Shown one piece after another: positions 56,010-64,000 of a stretch of DNA of 64,000 bases; the first letter of the stretch is position 1, and the number at the start of each line of letters is the position of its first letter. Location: positions 833,194 through 897,193 of the forward strand of contig NZ_LMOJ01000001.1 in assembly GCF_001424165.1 (NCBI RefSeq), in the 5' to 3' direction. Origin of the DNA: Massilia sp. Leaf139. Its GTDB lineage: Bacteria > Pseudomonadota > Gammaproteobacteria > Burkholderiales > Burkholderiaceae_D. The notes under the pieces are model-generated. The model ran no database searches. It was not told where the DNA came from and was given only the letters and a program-made list of their open reading frames with translations. A program made the position numbers and the translations under genes.

Positions 56010-56459
56010 TCAACGCTTGTTGGTCTTCATCGCTGCCTGCACTTCGCGCTTGGCGTCGCGATCCTTCTCCGTGGCGCGCTTGTCGTGCTGCTTCTTGCCC
56101 TTGGCAAGGCCCACTTCGCACTTCACGCGTCCGCCCTTGTAATGCAGGTTCAAGGGCACCAGCGTATAGCCCGAACGCTCGACCTTGCCGCGCAGCTTGT
56201 CGATCTCGGCGCGGTGCAGGAGGAGCTTACGGGTGCGCAGCGCCTCGGGGTGGCTGAAGGAGGAGGCGGTGGTGAGCGCGCTCACGTGGCAGCCGAACAG
56301 GAACAGCTCGTCGCCGCGCACGACCACGTACGCCTCCTTGATGTTGACGCGTCCTTCGCGGATGGCCTTGACTTCCCAGCCCTCGAGCACCAGGCCCGCC
56401 TCGTAACGGTCCTCGATGAAGTAGTCGAAAAATGCTTTTTTGTTGTCAGCGATGCTCAT
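56010..56459 (-). CDS. smpB: SsrA-binding protein SmpB
   Basis: A 149-residue RNA-binding protein that delivers tmRNA to stalled ribosomes. [25 protein letters not shown] is the diagnostic core, quoted here in part as [17 protein letters not shown]; the C-terminal tail is rich in Lys/Arg, as needed to read the empty mRNA channel. It is divergent from ratA, the conserved smpB<>ratA-rnfH arrangement. Confidence 0.97.
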   Translation of the reverse strand: MSIADNKKAFFDYFIEDRYEAGLVLEGWEVKAIREGRVNIKEAYVVVRGDELFLFGCHVSALTTASSFSHPEALRTRKLLLHRAEIDKLRGKVERSGYTLVPLNLHYKGGRVKCEVGLAKGKKQHDKRATEKDRDAKREVQAAMKTNKR

Positions 56460-56569
56460 GAAATAGCGAAAATCCGCGGGTCGGTTAAACTACAGCTATC
56501 GCGCCTGGGTTTTCAAAACCACAAGGCGCAAATTGCAACTTGTCCAACATCATAACAAACGGTTGACCA

Positions 56570-57001
56570 ATGGCAGTAGTGCACAAATCAGTTTTCTTGG
56601 GCTATAGCGCTGAACAGATGTTCGATCTGGTGGCGAAAGTGGAAGATTATCCAAAGTTCCTCCCCTGGTGCAACGGCGTCAAGCTGATCGAGCGCAGCGA
56701 GGACAAGCTCGTGGCCAGCCTCGGCATCAACTTCCACGGCGTCAAGCAGAGCTTCACCACCTCGAACCACAACCTGCGCCCGACGCAGATGAAGATGCAT
56801 CTGGTCGACGGCCCCTTCAAGATGTTGGAAGGCACCTGGAACTTCAAGGCCCTGCGTGCGGACGCCTGCAAGATCGACTTCGACATGCACTACGAGTTCT
56901 CCAGCATCATCCTGGAGCAGCTGGTCGGCCCGGTCTTCGGCATGATTGCCAACAGCATGGTCGATTCCTTCTGCAAGCGCGCCGAGGTCGTCTATGGTTG
57001 A
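56570..57001 (+). CDS. ratA: RatA/COQ10-type START-like protein
   Basis: A 143-residue SRPBCC-fold protein. MAVVHKSVFLGYSAEQMFDL, VEDYPKFLPWCNGVKL and the C-terminal FCKRAEVVYG are typical. The E. coli homologue was named RatA for an anti-association effect on ribosomes, while the family is also related to ubiquinone-binding COQ10; which applies here is open. rnfH overlaps its end by 8 bases. Confidence 0.93.
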   Translation: MAVVHKSVFLGYSAEQMFDLVAKVEDYPKFLPWCNGVKLIERSEDKLVASLGINFHGVKQSFTTSNHNLRPTQMKMHLVDGPFKMLEGTWNFKALRADACKIDFDMHYEFSSIILEQLVGPVFGMIANSMVDSFCKRAEVVYG

Positions 57002-57302
57002 GCGTTTGGCCGTCGTCGTCAGCTACGCCACGCCGCGCCAGGAATTCCTGCGCGCGCTCGAGGTGGAGGAGGGTACGACCATCGGCCAGGCGATCGAAGC
57101 CAGCGGCGTGCTCACGGAATTTCCGGAGATTAATCTGGTCACCCAGCCGGTCGGCATCTACGCCAAGAAAAAGACGCTCGACACCGTGCTGCGCGCGCGC
57201 GACCGCATCGAAATCTACCGCGCGCTGGTGGCCGACCCCAAGGATTCGCGCCGCAAGCGCGCTGCCAAGAAAGAAGCCGTTGCGTCGAAGCCGGCTCAAT
57301 AA
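56994..57302 (+). CDS. rnfH: RnfH-family ubiquitin-like protein
   Basis: A 102-residue beta-grasp protein starting MVERLAVVVSYATPRQEF. EGTTIGQAIEASGVLTEFPE, quoted in part as GTTIGQAIEASGVL, and the RARDRIEIYRALVADPKD end are family signatures; the Lys/Arg-rich tail follows. It is the usual partner of ratA. Function is not established despite the name. Its ATG at 56994 overlaps the ratA stop. Confidence 0.92.
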   Translation: MVERLAVVVSYATPRQEFLRALEVEEGTTIGQAIEASGVLTEFPEINLVTQPVGIYAKKKTLDTVLRARDRIEIYRALVADPKDSRRKRAAKKEAVASKPAQ

Positions 57303-57478
57303 GACATTGCTTGTAGTGACGGCGTTCTAACCGAGTGTGTGGTGCGCGTCAATCTTTGCTAAGATGGCGCGCTTTCATCCGCATTGCATTATCCTGGCGG
57401 GCGCCAGGATCGACCCGGCTTGAGAGCTCCGTGCGGCGTCGCCGCTGTTTGCTCTGTTCTCTTGTCTGCCGAGGTACG

Positions 57479-58663
57479 ATGCTGAGTGCCCTGAGTCTCC
57501 TGCTGGTGACGACCGCCCTGTCGGCGGTGATGCTGTTCGTGCTGGCCTCGCTGCGTCACAGCAAGCTCGAGGGCATCCGCGAATGGGGCCAGGCCAATGC
57601 CGCCGCCGTGCTGTCGCTGTTGCTGTTTGCCGCGCGCGGCGTGGTGCCCGACCTGCTCTCGATCGAGCTGGCCAACGCGCTCTTCCTCGGTTCCGTCGCC
57701 CTGATGCTGGCCGGTTTCCGCCGCCATCTGGGCCTGCCGGTGCCGATAAAGCCCCTGGTCGGAGGCATGCTGGCCGTCATGGCCGGCCTGAGCTTCTTCC
57801 ATTTCGGCGTCGATTCGCTGCCGCTGCGCTCAGTGCTGGTGTCGATCTTCCATGCCTCGGTCTACGTCGCCATCGGACGCACGATCATGCCGGTGCAGGA
57901 GCCGCGCCTGCGCTACGCGTTCCTGTTCACCCGGCGCACCGCCTTCGTGCTCGGTTCGGTGCACGCGGCGCGCGGCTTGTTCTACGGCCTGCAGGTGGGC
58001 ACGCCCATCGGTTTTCTCGATCCGGCGCCGGTGAACCTCGCCTTTTTCGCCGTCGGCGCGCTGGCGCTGCCGGCCCTGACCCTGGGCGCGGTGATGATGG
58101 CCAACGCCCGCGTGCTGCACGACACCGCCTACGCCGCCGACCACGACCACCTGACCGGCGCCTGGTCGCGCCGCGCCTTCTTCACCTTCGCCGAGCACGA
58201 GCACGCGCGCGCCGCACGCAAAGGCAGCAGCCTGTCGCTGCTGGTCTTCGACGCCGACAATTTCAAGCGCATCAACGACACCCACGGCCATGCCAGCGGC
58301 GACCGTGTGCTGCGCGACATCGTGACGCACGCGCAGGAAGTGATCCGCAAGATCGATTATTGCGGACGCCTGGGCGGCGAGGAGTTTGCCGTGCTGCTGC
58401 CCGACGCGAATGGGCAGACGGCATTGGAGGTGGCGGCGCGCCTGCGCACCGCGCTCGACCGGTCGCTGCCGCTGGGGCCGGCGACGCTGCCGATCGCCTA
58501 TACCGTCAGCATCGGCGTCGCCACGCTGGCGCCGGATGAAACGCTGGCAGGGATGATGGAAAGGGCGGACGCTGCCTTGTACGCGGCCAAGGCCGACGGC
58601 CGCAACCGCGTGGTCAGCGCGCCCATGCCGCCGCGCAGCTCAGCGAGTGCGCAGCGCGGCTGA
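57479..58663 (+). CDS. Membrane-bound diguanylate cyclase
   Basis: A 394-residue protein with about six membrane helices (1-210) followed by a GGDEF domain (about 225-385). The active-site motif is GGEEF (299-303), compatible with activity, and an inhibitory-site RKID (290-293) lies the standard five residues before it, so product inhibition by c-di-GMP is likely. The substrate Asp lies in FDADNFKRINDTHGH. GAGG lies before the ATG at 57479; the longer frame from 57335 lacks a signal and family likeness. Confidence 0.92.
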   Translation: MLSALSLLLVTTALSAVMLFVLASLRHSKLEGIREWGQANAAAVLSLLLFAARGVVPDLLSIELANALFLGSVALMLAGFRRHLGLPVPIKPLVGGMLAVMAGLSFFHFGVDSLPLRSVLVSIFHASVYVAIGRTIMPVQEPRLRYAFLFTRRTAFVLGSVHAARGLFYGLQVGTPIGFLDPAPVNLAFFAVGALALPALTLGAVMMANARVLHDTAYAADHDHLTGAWSRRAFFTFAEHEHARAARKGSSLSLLVFDADNFKRINDTHGHASGDRVLRDIVTHAQEVIRKIDYCGRLGGEEFAVLLPDANGQTALEVAARLRTALDRSLPLGPATLPIAYTVSIGVATLAPDETLAGMMERADAALYAAKADGRNRVVSAPMPPRSSASAQRG

Positions 58664-58675
58664 GTGTTGCGCATG

Positions 58676-59179
58676 CTAGCGGCACTCGCCCAGCTGTTGC
58701 GCATTGCGCTCGGCGGCGGCCGCGCGTTCGGCCTCGCTCAGGAAGCGGCGCTGGCCGTCCGGGCCGATGTCGGCAATGCGGATGCCCGATTGATACAGGC
58801 GCGCATTCTTGCGCACACCCTCGCAATGTTCGGCGCGTGCCGCCATGCGTTTCGCTTCGGCCTGGGCTTTGGCGTCGGTTTCCTCGCGCGCCTTGGTGCG
58901 CTTGCGGTAGTCGGCTTCGCGTTCGGCCAGCGTCGCGCCCGGCTTCGGCTTGGCGGGCGCGTCGGCTTCTTGCGCTGCCGCTGATTCCGGTGCTTCTTGC
59001 GCCGGGGCAGGGCGGCCGGGCGCCTTCAGGATCTTCGAAGCCGGCGTGCCGGGCGGCGGCGGCTGGTCGGAATAGACGCGGTTGCCGTTCGGGCCGATCC
59101 AGACGAACTGGGCCTGCGCAAAGCCGGCGCAGCAGAGCAGGAGGGCGCCGGCCAGGTGCCGGAGATGCGGGGAAGACAT
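58676..59179 (-). CDS. Exported DUF4124-domain protein
   Basis: A 167-residue protein with a signal peptide (MSSPHLRHLAGALLLCCAGF, cleavage near AQAQ) and then a DUF4124 domain (VWIGPNGNRVYSDQPPPPG). An Ala/Glu/Lys-rich helical stretch (about 60-125) follows. The domain's function is unknown. An upstream ATG at 59209 also has a good ribosome site (GAGGAAAT) and would lengthen the signal peptide by ten residues. It is convergent with the cyclase gene (12-base gap). Confidence 0.8.
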   Translation of the reverse strand: MSSPHLRHLAGALLLCCAGFAQAQFVWIGPNGNRVYSDQPPPPGTPASKILKAPGRPAPAQEAPESAAAQEADAPAKPKPGATLAEREADYRKRTKAREETDAKAQAEAKRMAARAEHCEGVRKNARLYQSGIRIADIGPDGQRRFLSEAERAAAAERNAQQLGECR

Positions 59180-59319
59180 GGGCAAATATTTCCTGTGGAC
59201 ACGATTCATGATTTCCTCACGATTCACCGTGGCTGTCAATGAACGGCTGTGGAACGGCGATAGAACGGCTGAAACAGGGTCATTTTTAGGCAACGTGCGA
59301 CGACTTTCGCTGCATTCTG

Positions 59320-59325
59320 TATAAT
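59320..59325 (+). promoter_or_regulatory. -10 box of guaB
   Basis: A consensus TATAAT sits 27 bases before the guaB ATG, giving a leader of about 20 bases. The -35 region is weak (no clear TTGACA at 16-18 bases). Confidence 0.6.
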
Positions 59326-59343
59326 TCGCTTTTGCGCCTATAG

Positions 59344-60813
<1,470 letters not shown>

Positions 60814-60819
60814 TGCGTG

Positions 60820-60850
60820 GAAAGCGGCCCTTCGTGGCCGCTTTCTTTAT
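60820..60850 (+). terminator. Terminator after guaB
   Basis: GAAAGCGGCC (60820-60829) pairs with GGCCGCTTTC (60836-60845), followed by TTTAT. The T run is short, so termination may be partial, which would let guaB and guaA be co-transcribed. Confidence 0.75.
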
Positions 60851-60889
60851 ATGCTTCCGCCGCCGTCCGGGCTCGCCTGGATCGGCTGC

Positions 60890-60960
60890 GCACCGTACGG
60901 GGTCGGTGAGGCCAATGGCTTCACCGACGGCTTCACCGGGCACCCGTGCCCACGCGTTCG
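60890..60960. repeat. Dispersed element with covarying hairpin, second copy
   Basis: GCACCGTACGG is followed by a hairpin (60902-60928; arms GTCGGTGAGGCCA and TGGCTTCACCGAC), TTCACC, then palindrome GGGCACCCGTGCCC (60938-60951) and ACGCGTTCG. Compared with 49351-49416 both stems differ in sequence but remain paired. Confidence 0.85.
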
Positions 60961-61026
60961 CACCGTCCGATCTTACGCGACGCCACGCGCTGCCCTGAAT
61001 CTGAATTACTTCTTTATATCGGCCAC

Positions 61027-62637
61027 ATGCACTCCAAAATCCTGATCCTCGACTTCGGCTCCCAAGTCACCCAACTCATCGCCCGCCGCGTCCGCGACGC
61101 CGGCGTCTTCTCCGAGGTCTTCCCCTACGACATCGGCGACGACTTCGTGCGCAACTACGGCGCCTCCGGCGTCATCCTCTCCGGCAGCCACAACTCGACC
61201 CTGGAAGGCGACTCCCCACGCGCCCCGCAAGCCGCCTTCGAACTCGGCGTGCCCGTGCTTGGCATCTGCTACGGCATGCAAACCATGGCCGCCCAGCTCG
61301 GCGGCAAGGTCGAAAACGGCAAGGTACGCGAATTCGGCTACGCCGAAGTCCGCGCGCGCGGCCACACCAAGCTGCTGAATGGCATCAACGACTTCGTGAC
61401 AAGCGAGGGCCACGGCATGCTGAAGGTCTGGATGAGCCACGGCGACAAGGTGCTGGAAATGCCGGAAGGCTTCAAGCTGATGGGCTCCACCGACAGCTGC
61501 CCGGTCGCCGCCATGGCCGACGAGGAACGCCGCTTCTACGCCCTGCAGTTCCACCCGGAAGTCACGCACACCACCCAGGGCGAAGCCATCATCGGCCGCT
61601 TCGTGCACGAGATCTGCGGCTGCAAATCCGATTGGAACATGCCGGACTATATCGGCGAAGCCGTCGAAAAGATCCGCGCGCAGGTCGGCACCGATGAAGT
61701 CATCCTCGGCCTGTCCGGCGGCGTCGATTCGAGCGTCGCCGCCGCCCTGATCCACCGCGCCATCGGCGACCAGCTGACCTGCGTCTTCGTCGACCACGGC
61801 CTGCTGCGCAAGGATGAGGGCAAGATGGTGATGGACATGTTCTCGAAGAACCTCGGCGTGAAAGTGCTGCGCATCGACGCCGAAGACCAGTTCCTCGGCC
61901 ACCTCGCTGGCGTGAACGACCCGGAACAGAAGCGCAAGATCATCGGCCGCGAATTCGTCGAAGTCTTCCAGGTCGAAGCCGGCAAGCTGACCAACGCCAA
62001 ATGGTTGGCCCAGGGCACGATCTACCCGGACGTGATCGAGTCGGCAGGCAAGGGCAAGAAAGGCCAGACCATCAAGAGCCACCACAACGTGGGCGGCTTG
62101 CCGGAAACCCTGAACCTGAAGCTGCTGGAACCACTGCGCGAACTGTTCAAGGACGAAGTGCGCAAACTCGGCGTGGCGCTGGGCCTGCCGCACAACATGG
62201 TCTACCGCCACCCGTTCCCAGGCCCGGGCCTGGGCGTGCGCATCCTCGGCGAAGTCAAAAAGGAATTCGCCGACCTGCTGCGCGAAGCCGACGCCATCTT
62301 CATCGAAGAACTGCGCAACACCCCGTTCGAACTGCCGCCGGTGGCCGGCATCGACGCCGGCAAGGCGCCGGTGAACTGGTACGAAGCGACCAGCCAGGCC
62401 TTCGCCGTCTTCCTGCCGGTGAAATCGGTCGGCGTGATGGGCGACGGCCGCACCTACGAATACGTGGTCGCGCTGCGCGCGGTGCAGACGCTGGACTTCA
62501 TGACGGCGCAGTGGGCGCATTTGCCGCATTCGCTGCTGGGGAAGGTGTCGAACCGGATCATCAACGAGGTGCGTGGGATTAATCGCGTTGTGTATGATAT
62601 TTCGGGGAAGCCGCCGGCGACGATCGAGTGGGAATAA
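61027..62637 (+). CDS. guaA: GMP synthase (glutamine-hydrolysing)
   Basis: A 536-residue enzyme aminating XMP to GMP with ATP and glutamine. The class I amidotransferase domain has Cys81 in GICYGMQ and a His-Glu in HPEVTH. The PP-loop LSGGVDSS (229-236) starts the ATP pyrophosphatase domain, and the dimerisation domain ends [21 protein letters not shown] at 61027 is the standard start; the longer frame from 60946 translates repeat sequence. Confidence 0.99.
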   Translation: MHSKILILDFGSQVTQLIARRVRDAGVFSEVFPYDIGDDFVRNYGASGVILSGSHNSTLEGDSPRAPQAAFELGVPVLGICYGMQTMAAQLGGKVENGKVREFGYAEVRARGHTKLLNGINDFVTSEGHGMLKVWMSHGDKVLEMPEGFKLMGSTDSCPVAAMADEERRFYALQFHPEVTHTTQGEAIIGRFVHEICGCKSDWNMPDYIGEAVEKIRAQVGTDEVILGLSGGVDSSVAAALIHRAIGDQLTCVFVDHGLLRKDEGKMVMDMFSKNLGVKVLRIDAEDQFLGHLAGVNDPEQKRKIIGREFVEVFQVEAGKLTNAKWLAQGTIYPDVIESAGKGKKGQTIKSHHNVGGLPETLNLKLLEPLRELFKDEVRKLGVALGLPHNMVYRHPFPGPGLGVRILGEVKKEFADLLREADAIFIEELRNTPFELPPVAGIDAGKAPVNWYEATSQAFAVFLPVKSVGVMGDGRTYEYVVALRAVQTLDFMTAQWAHLPHSLLGKVSNRIINEVRGINRVVYDISGKPPATIEWE

Positions 62638-62684
62638 TGAATGGCTCGGCAATGACTGGCAAGTTCAGGCAATAGTGCAGACCG

Positions 62685-62710
62685 AAGCCCCTGATATCAG
62701 GGGCTTTTTT
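62685..62710 (+). terminator. Rho-independent terminator after guaA
   Basis: AAGCCCCTGA pairs with TCAGGGGCTT around a TA centre and is followed by TTTT (to 62710). It ends the gua transcript 47 bases past the stop. Confidence 0.88.
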
Positions 62711-62826
62711 ATTGTTCAGTTCGGCAGCAGGCCATGAGCGGGCAGCTTTGTTGGGTTTCGCGATCGGCGAACCTCTGCAGGAAAAAGCTTCTGGGACGCA
62801 GGGTTGCAGAAAGCGGTTTCGCAGTT

Positions 62827-62855
62827 TTGTCAGACGTTCCGAGGGATTTGATAAA
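62827..62855 (+). promoter_or_regulatory. Candidate promoter of polB
   Basis: TTGTCA (62827-62832), a 17-base spacer and GATAAA (62850-62855) lie about 45 bases before the polB ATG. No LexA-type CTGT-N8-ACAG box is evident here, although polB is SOS-controlled in E. coli. Confidence 0.55.
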
Positions 62856-62900
62856 CTGCCGCCTTTGCCCGATGGGTCGCATCGCACCACATAAGCATTC

Positions 62901-64000
62901 ATGAGTGACACAGCGAGGACGGGCTTCCTGCTGACGCGCCACTGGCGCGATATCGGCGGCCACGGCGGCGACCACGGCGGCAACCAAGGCGACGATGGTA
63001 ACGGCGGCGTCGAGGTCGAGCTCTGGCTCGCCACCGACGACGGCCCATGCCGCCTGCGCCTGCCGGCGGCGGAGGCGGTCGCCTTCGTCCCGGCCGAGCA
63101 GGAAGCGGCGGCAAGAAGTTTGTTGCAGCGGGAACGTGGTGTCGAACTGCGCCCGCTGGCCTTGTGCGACTTCCGCGGGCGTCCTGTACTTGGACTGTAC
63201 TGCCGCCACTACCGCCATCTGTTGCGGCTGGAGAAGCGCCTGCGTGAGCATGGGGTCGACGTCTACGAGGCGGACATTCGTCCGCCCGAGCGCTACCTGA
63301 TGGAGCGCTTCATCACGGCGCCGGTGGCGTTCACGGGGACGCCGGCCCCTGGCGACCCGGCACTGCTGCTGGCCGCGCACATGAAACCGGCGCCTGGTTA
63401 CCGCCCACGGCTGCGCACCGTCTCGCTCGACATCGAGACCACCATGCATGGCGAGCTGCGCTCGATCGGCCTGGAAGGCTGCGGCCAGCGCCAGGTGTAC
63501 ATGCTGGGGCCGCCGAACGGCGATCCGACGGGCCTCGACTTCGAGCTGGAGTATTGCGACAGCCGCCTGGCCTTGCTGGAGAAGCTCGAAGCGTGGATGA
63601 CACGCCACGATCCGGACGCCATCATCGGCTGGAGCGTGATCGGGTTCGACCTGCGCGTGTTACAAGAGCACGCCGAGCGCCTAGGGCATCCCCTGCGCAT
63701 CGGCCGCGGCGGTGCGTCGATGGAGTGGCGGATCAACGCGAATGCCAATGCCAAGGCCGGCGGGGAGCGTGGCACGGACCGTGATTCGCGCTATTTTGCG
63801 TGCCTCCCGGGACGGCTCGTCATCGACGGCATCGAGGCGCTGCGTTCGGCCACCTGGAGCTTTCCTTCGTTCAGCCTGGAGAATGTGGCGCAAAGCCTGC
63901 TGGGCGAGGGCAAAGCGATCGACAATCCCTACGACCGCATGGCCTCCATCGACCGCATGTTCGCGCAGGACAAACCGGCCCTGGCGCGCTACAACCTGAA
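62901..64000 (+). CDS. polB: DNA polymerase II, N-terminal part (runs off window)
   Basis: The first 366 codons of a family B DNA polymerase used in damage tolerance and restart of stalled forks. The sequence follows E. coli Pol II closely: FLLTRHWRD, WLATDDGPCRLRL, VYEADIRPPERYLMERFIT, then SLDIETTMHGELRSIGLEG with the exonuclease I acidic pair, IIGWSVIGFDLRVLQ (exonuclease II) and SFSLENVAQSLLGEGKAIDNP. Relative to E. coli there is an inserted Gly/His/Asp-rich stretch at about 19-36 just after RHWRD. ATG 62901 is used; no stop occurs before the window edge. The frame is not closed, so it is easy to miss. Confidence 0.96.
   Translation, partial: MSDTARTGFLLTRHWRDIGGHGGDHGGNQGDDGNGGVEVELWLATDDGPCRLRLPAAEAVAFVPAEQEAAARSLLQRERGVELRPLALCDFRGRPVLGLYCRHYRHLLRLEKRLREHGVDVYEADIRPPERYLMERFITAPVAFTGTPAPGDPALLLAAHMKPAPGYRPRLRTVSLDIETTMHGELRSIGLEGCGQRQVYMLGPPNGDPTGLDFELEYCDSRLALLEKLEAWMTRHDPDAIIGWSVIGFDLRVLQEHAERLGHPLRIGRGGASMEWRINANANAKAGGERGTDRDSRYFACLPGRLVIDGIEALRSATWSFPSFSLENVAQSLLGEGKAIDNPYDRMASIDRMFAQDKPALARYNL

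Noticed and set aside
62709-63608. Minus-strand open frame (299 codons) at the right end
   Set aside because: It lies opposite polB, whose plus-strand frame matches DNA polymerase II motif by motif.

Overview
The window is a 64 kb stretch of high-GC, gene-dense bacterial chromosome. Gene order points to a betaproteobacterium of the Oxalobacteraceae (Massilia/Telluria/Duganella type). The evidence is the unbroken block map<>rpsB-tsf-pyrH-frr-uppS-cdsA-dxr-rseP-bamA-skp-lpxD-fabZ-lpxA-lpxB-rnhB-rRNA methyltransferase, the smpB<>ratA-rnfH-...-guaB-guaA block, and many PAS, kinase, GGDEF and EAL signalling genes. The assignment is inferred from synteny and protein similarity recalled from memory; no search was run. 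No tRNA, rRNA, CRISPR array, prophage or complete insertion sequence was seen.

Layout. 1-3.5 kb: the edge of a minus-strand gene, then a three-gene signalling operon (helical small protein, double-domain KaiC-like ATPase, hybrid histidine kinase). 3.5-10.2 kb, minus strand: GNAT acetyltransferase, POT peptide transporter, RluF-like pseudouridine synthase, glnD and map. 10.4-26.4 kb, plus strand: the translation / isoprenoid / envelope-assembly / lipid A superoperon. 26.4-32 kb: REC-EAL protein, a GFA-like zinc protein, and a minus-strand operon of a five-PAS soluble chemoreceptor with a triple CheW-like protein. 32-36.4 kb: phosphoesterase, then a YdeP-type molybdopterin oxidoreductase with its sulfurtransferase FdhD. 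36.4-41.8 kb: HDOD protein, a 57-residue membrane protein, a secreted S41-like protein and a PAS hybrid kinase. 41.8-45.4 kb: divergent ppsR/ppsA. 45.4-46.5 kb: a gene-poor, more A+T-rich block. 46.5-49.1 kb: a Cys-rich exported protein, NfeD, a stomatin-like protein and an SDR. 49.4-53.1 kb: an iron-uptake locus (TonB receptor, PepSY protein) around two Fur-like boxes. 53.2-59.2 kb: signal peptidase, small exported proteins, Bcr/CflA exporter, smpB, ratA, rnfH and a diguanylate cyclase. 59.3-64 kb: guaB, guaA and the start of polB, which runs off the right edge.

How parts fit together. The central block couples protein synthesis (S2, EF-Ts, RRF), isoprenoid carrier synthesis (Dxr, UppS), phospholipid synthesis (CdsA), outer-membrane assembly (BamA, Skp, RseP) and lipid A synthesis (LpxD/A/B, FabZ). 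PpsR and PpsA form a regulator-target pair for gluconeogenesis. GuaB and GuaA are consecutive steps to GMP. Several neighbouring genes (GGDEF, REC-EAL, HDOD, PAS chemoreceptor, two hybrid kinases) suggest a c-di-GMP and chemosensory lifestyle.

The most notable unexplained structure is a dispersed family of paired intergenic palindromes with shared outer flanks and different, covarying inner stems. Other points worth a look are an exported protein with a mirror-image cysteine pattern (CX3CX6C...CX6CX3C), five PAS modules at an exact 122-residue period, and KaiC-like and EAL domains that have lost consensus catalytic glutamates.
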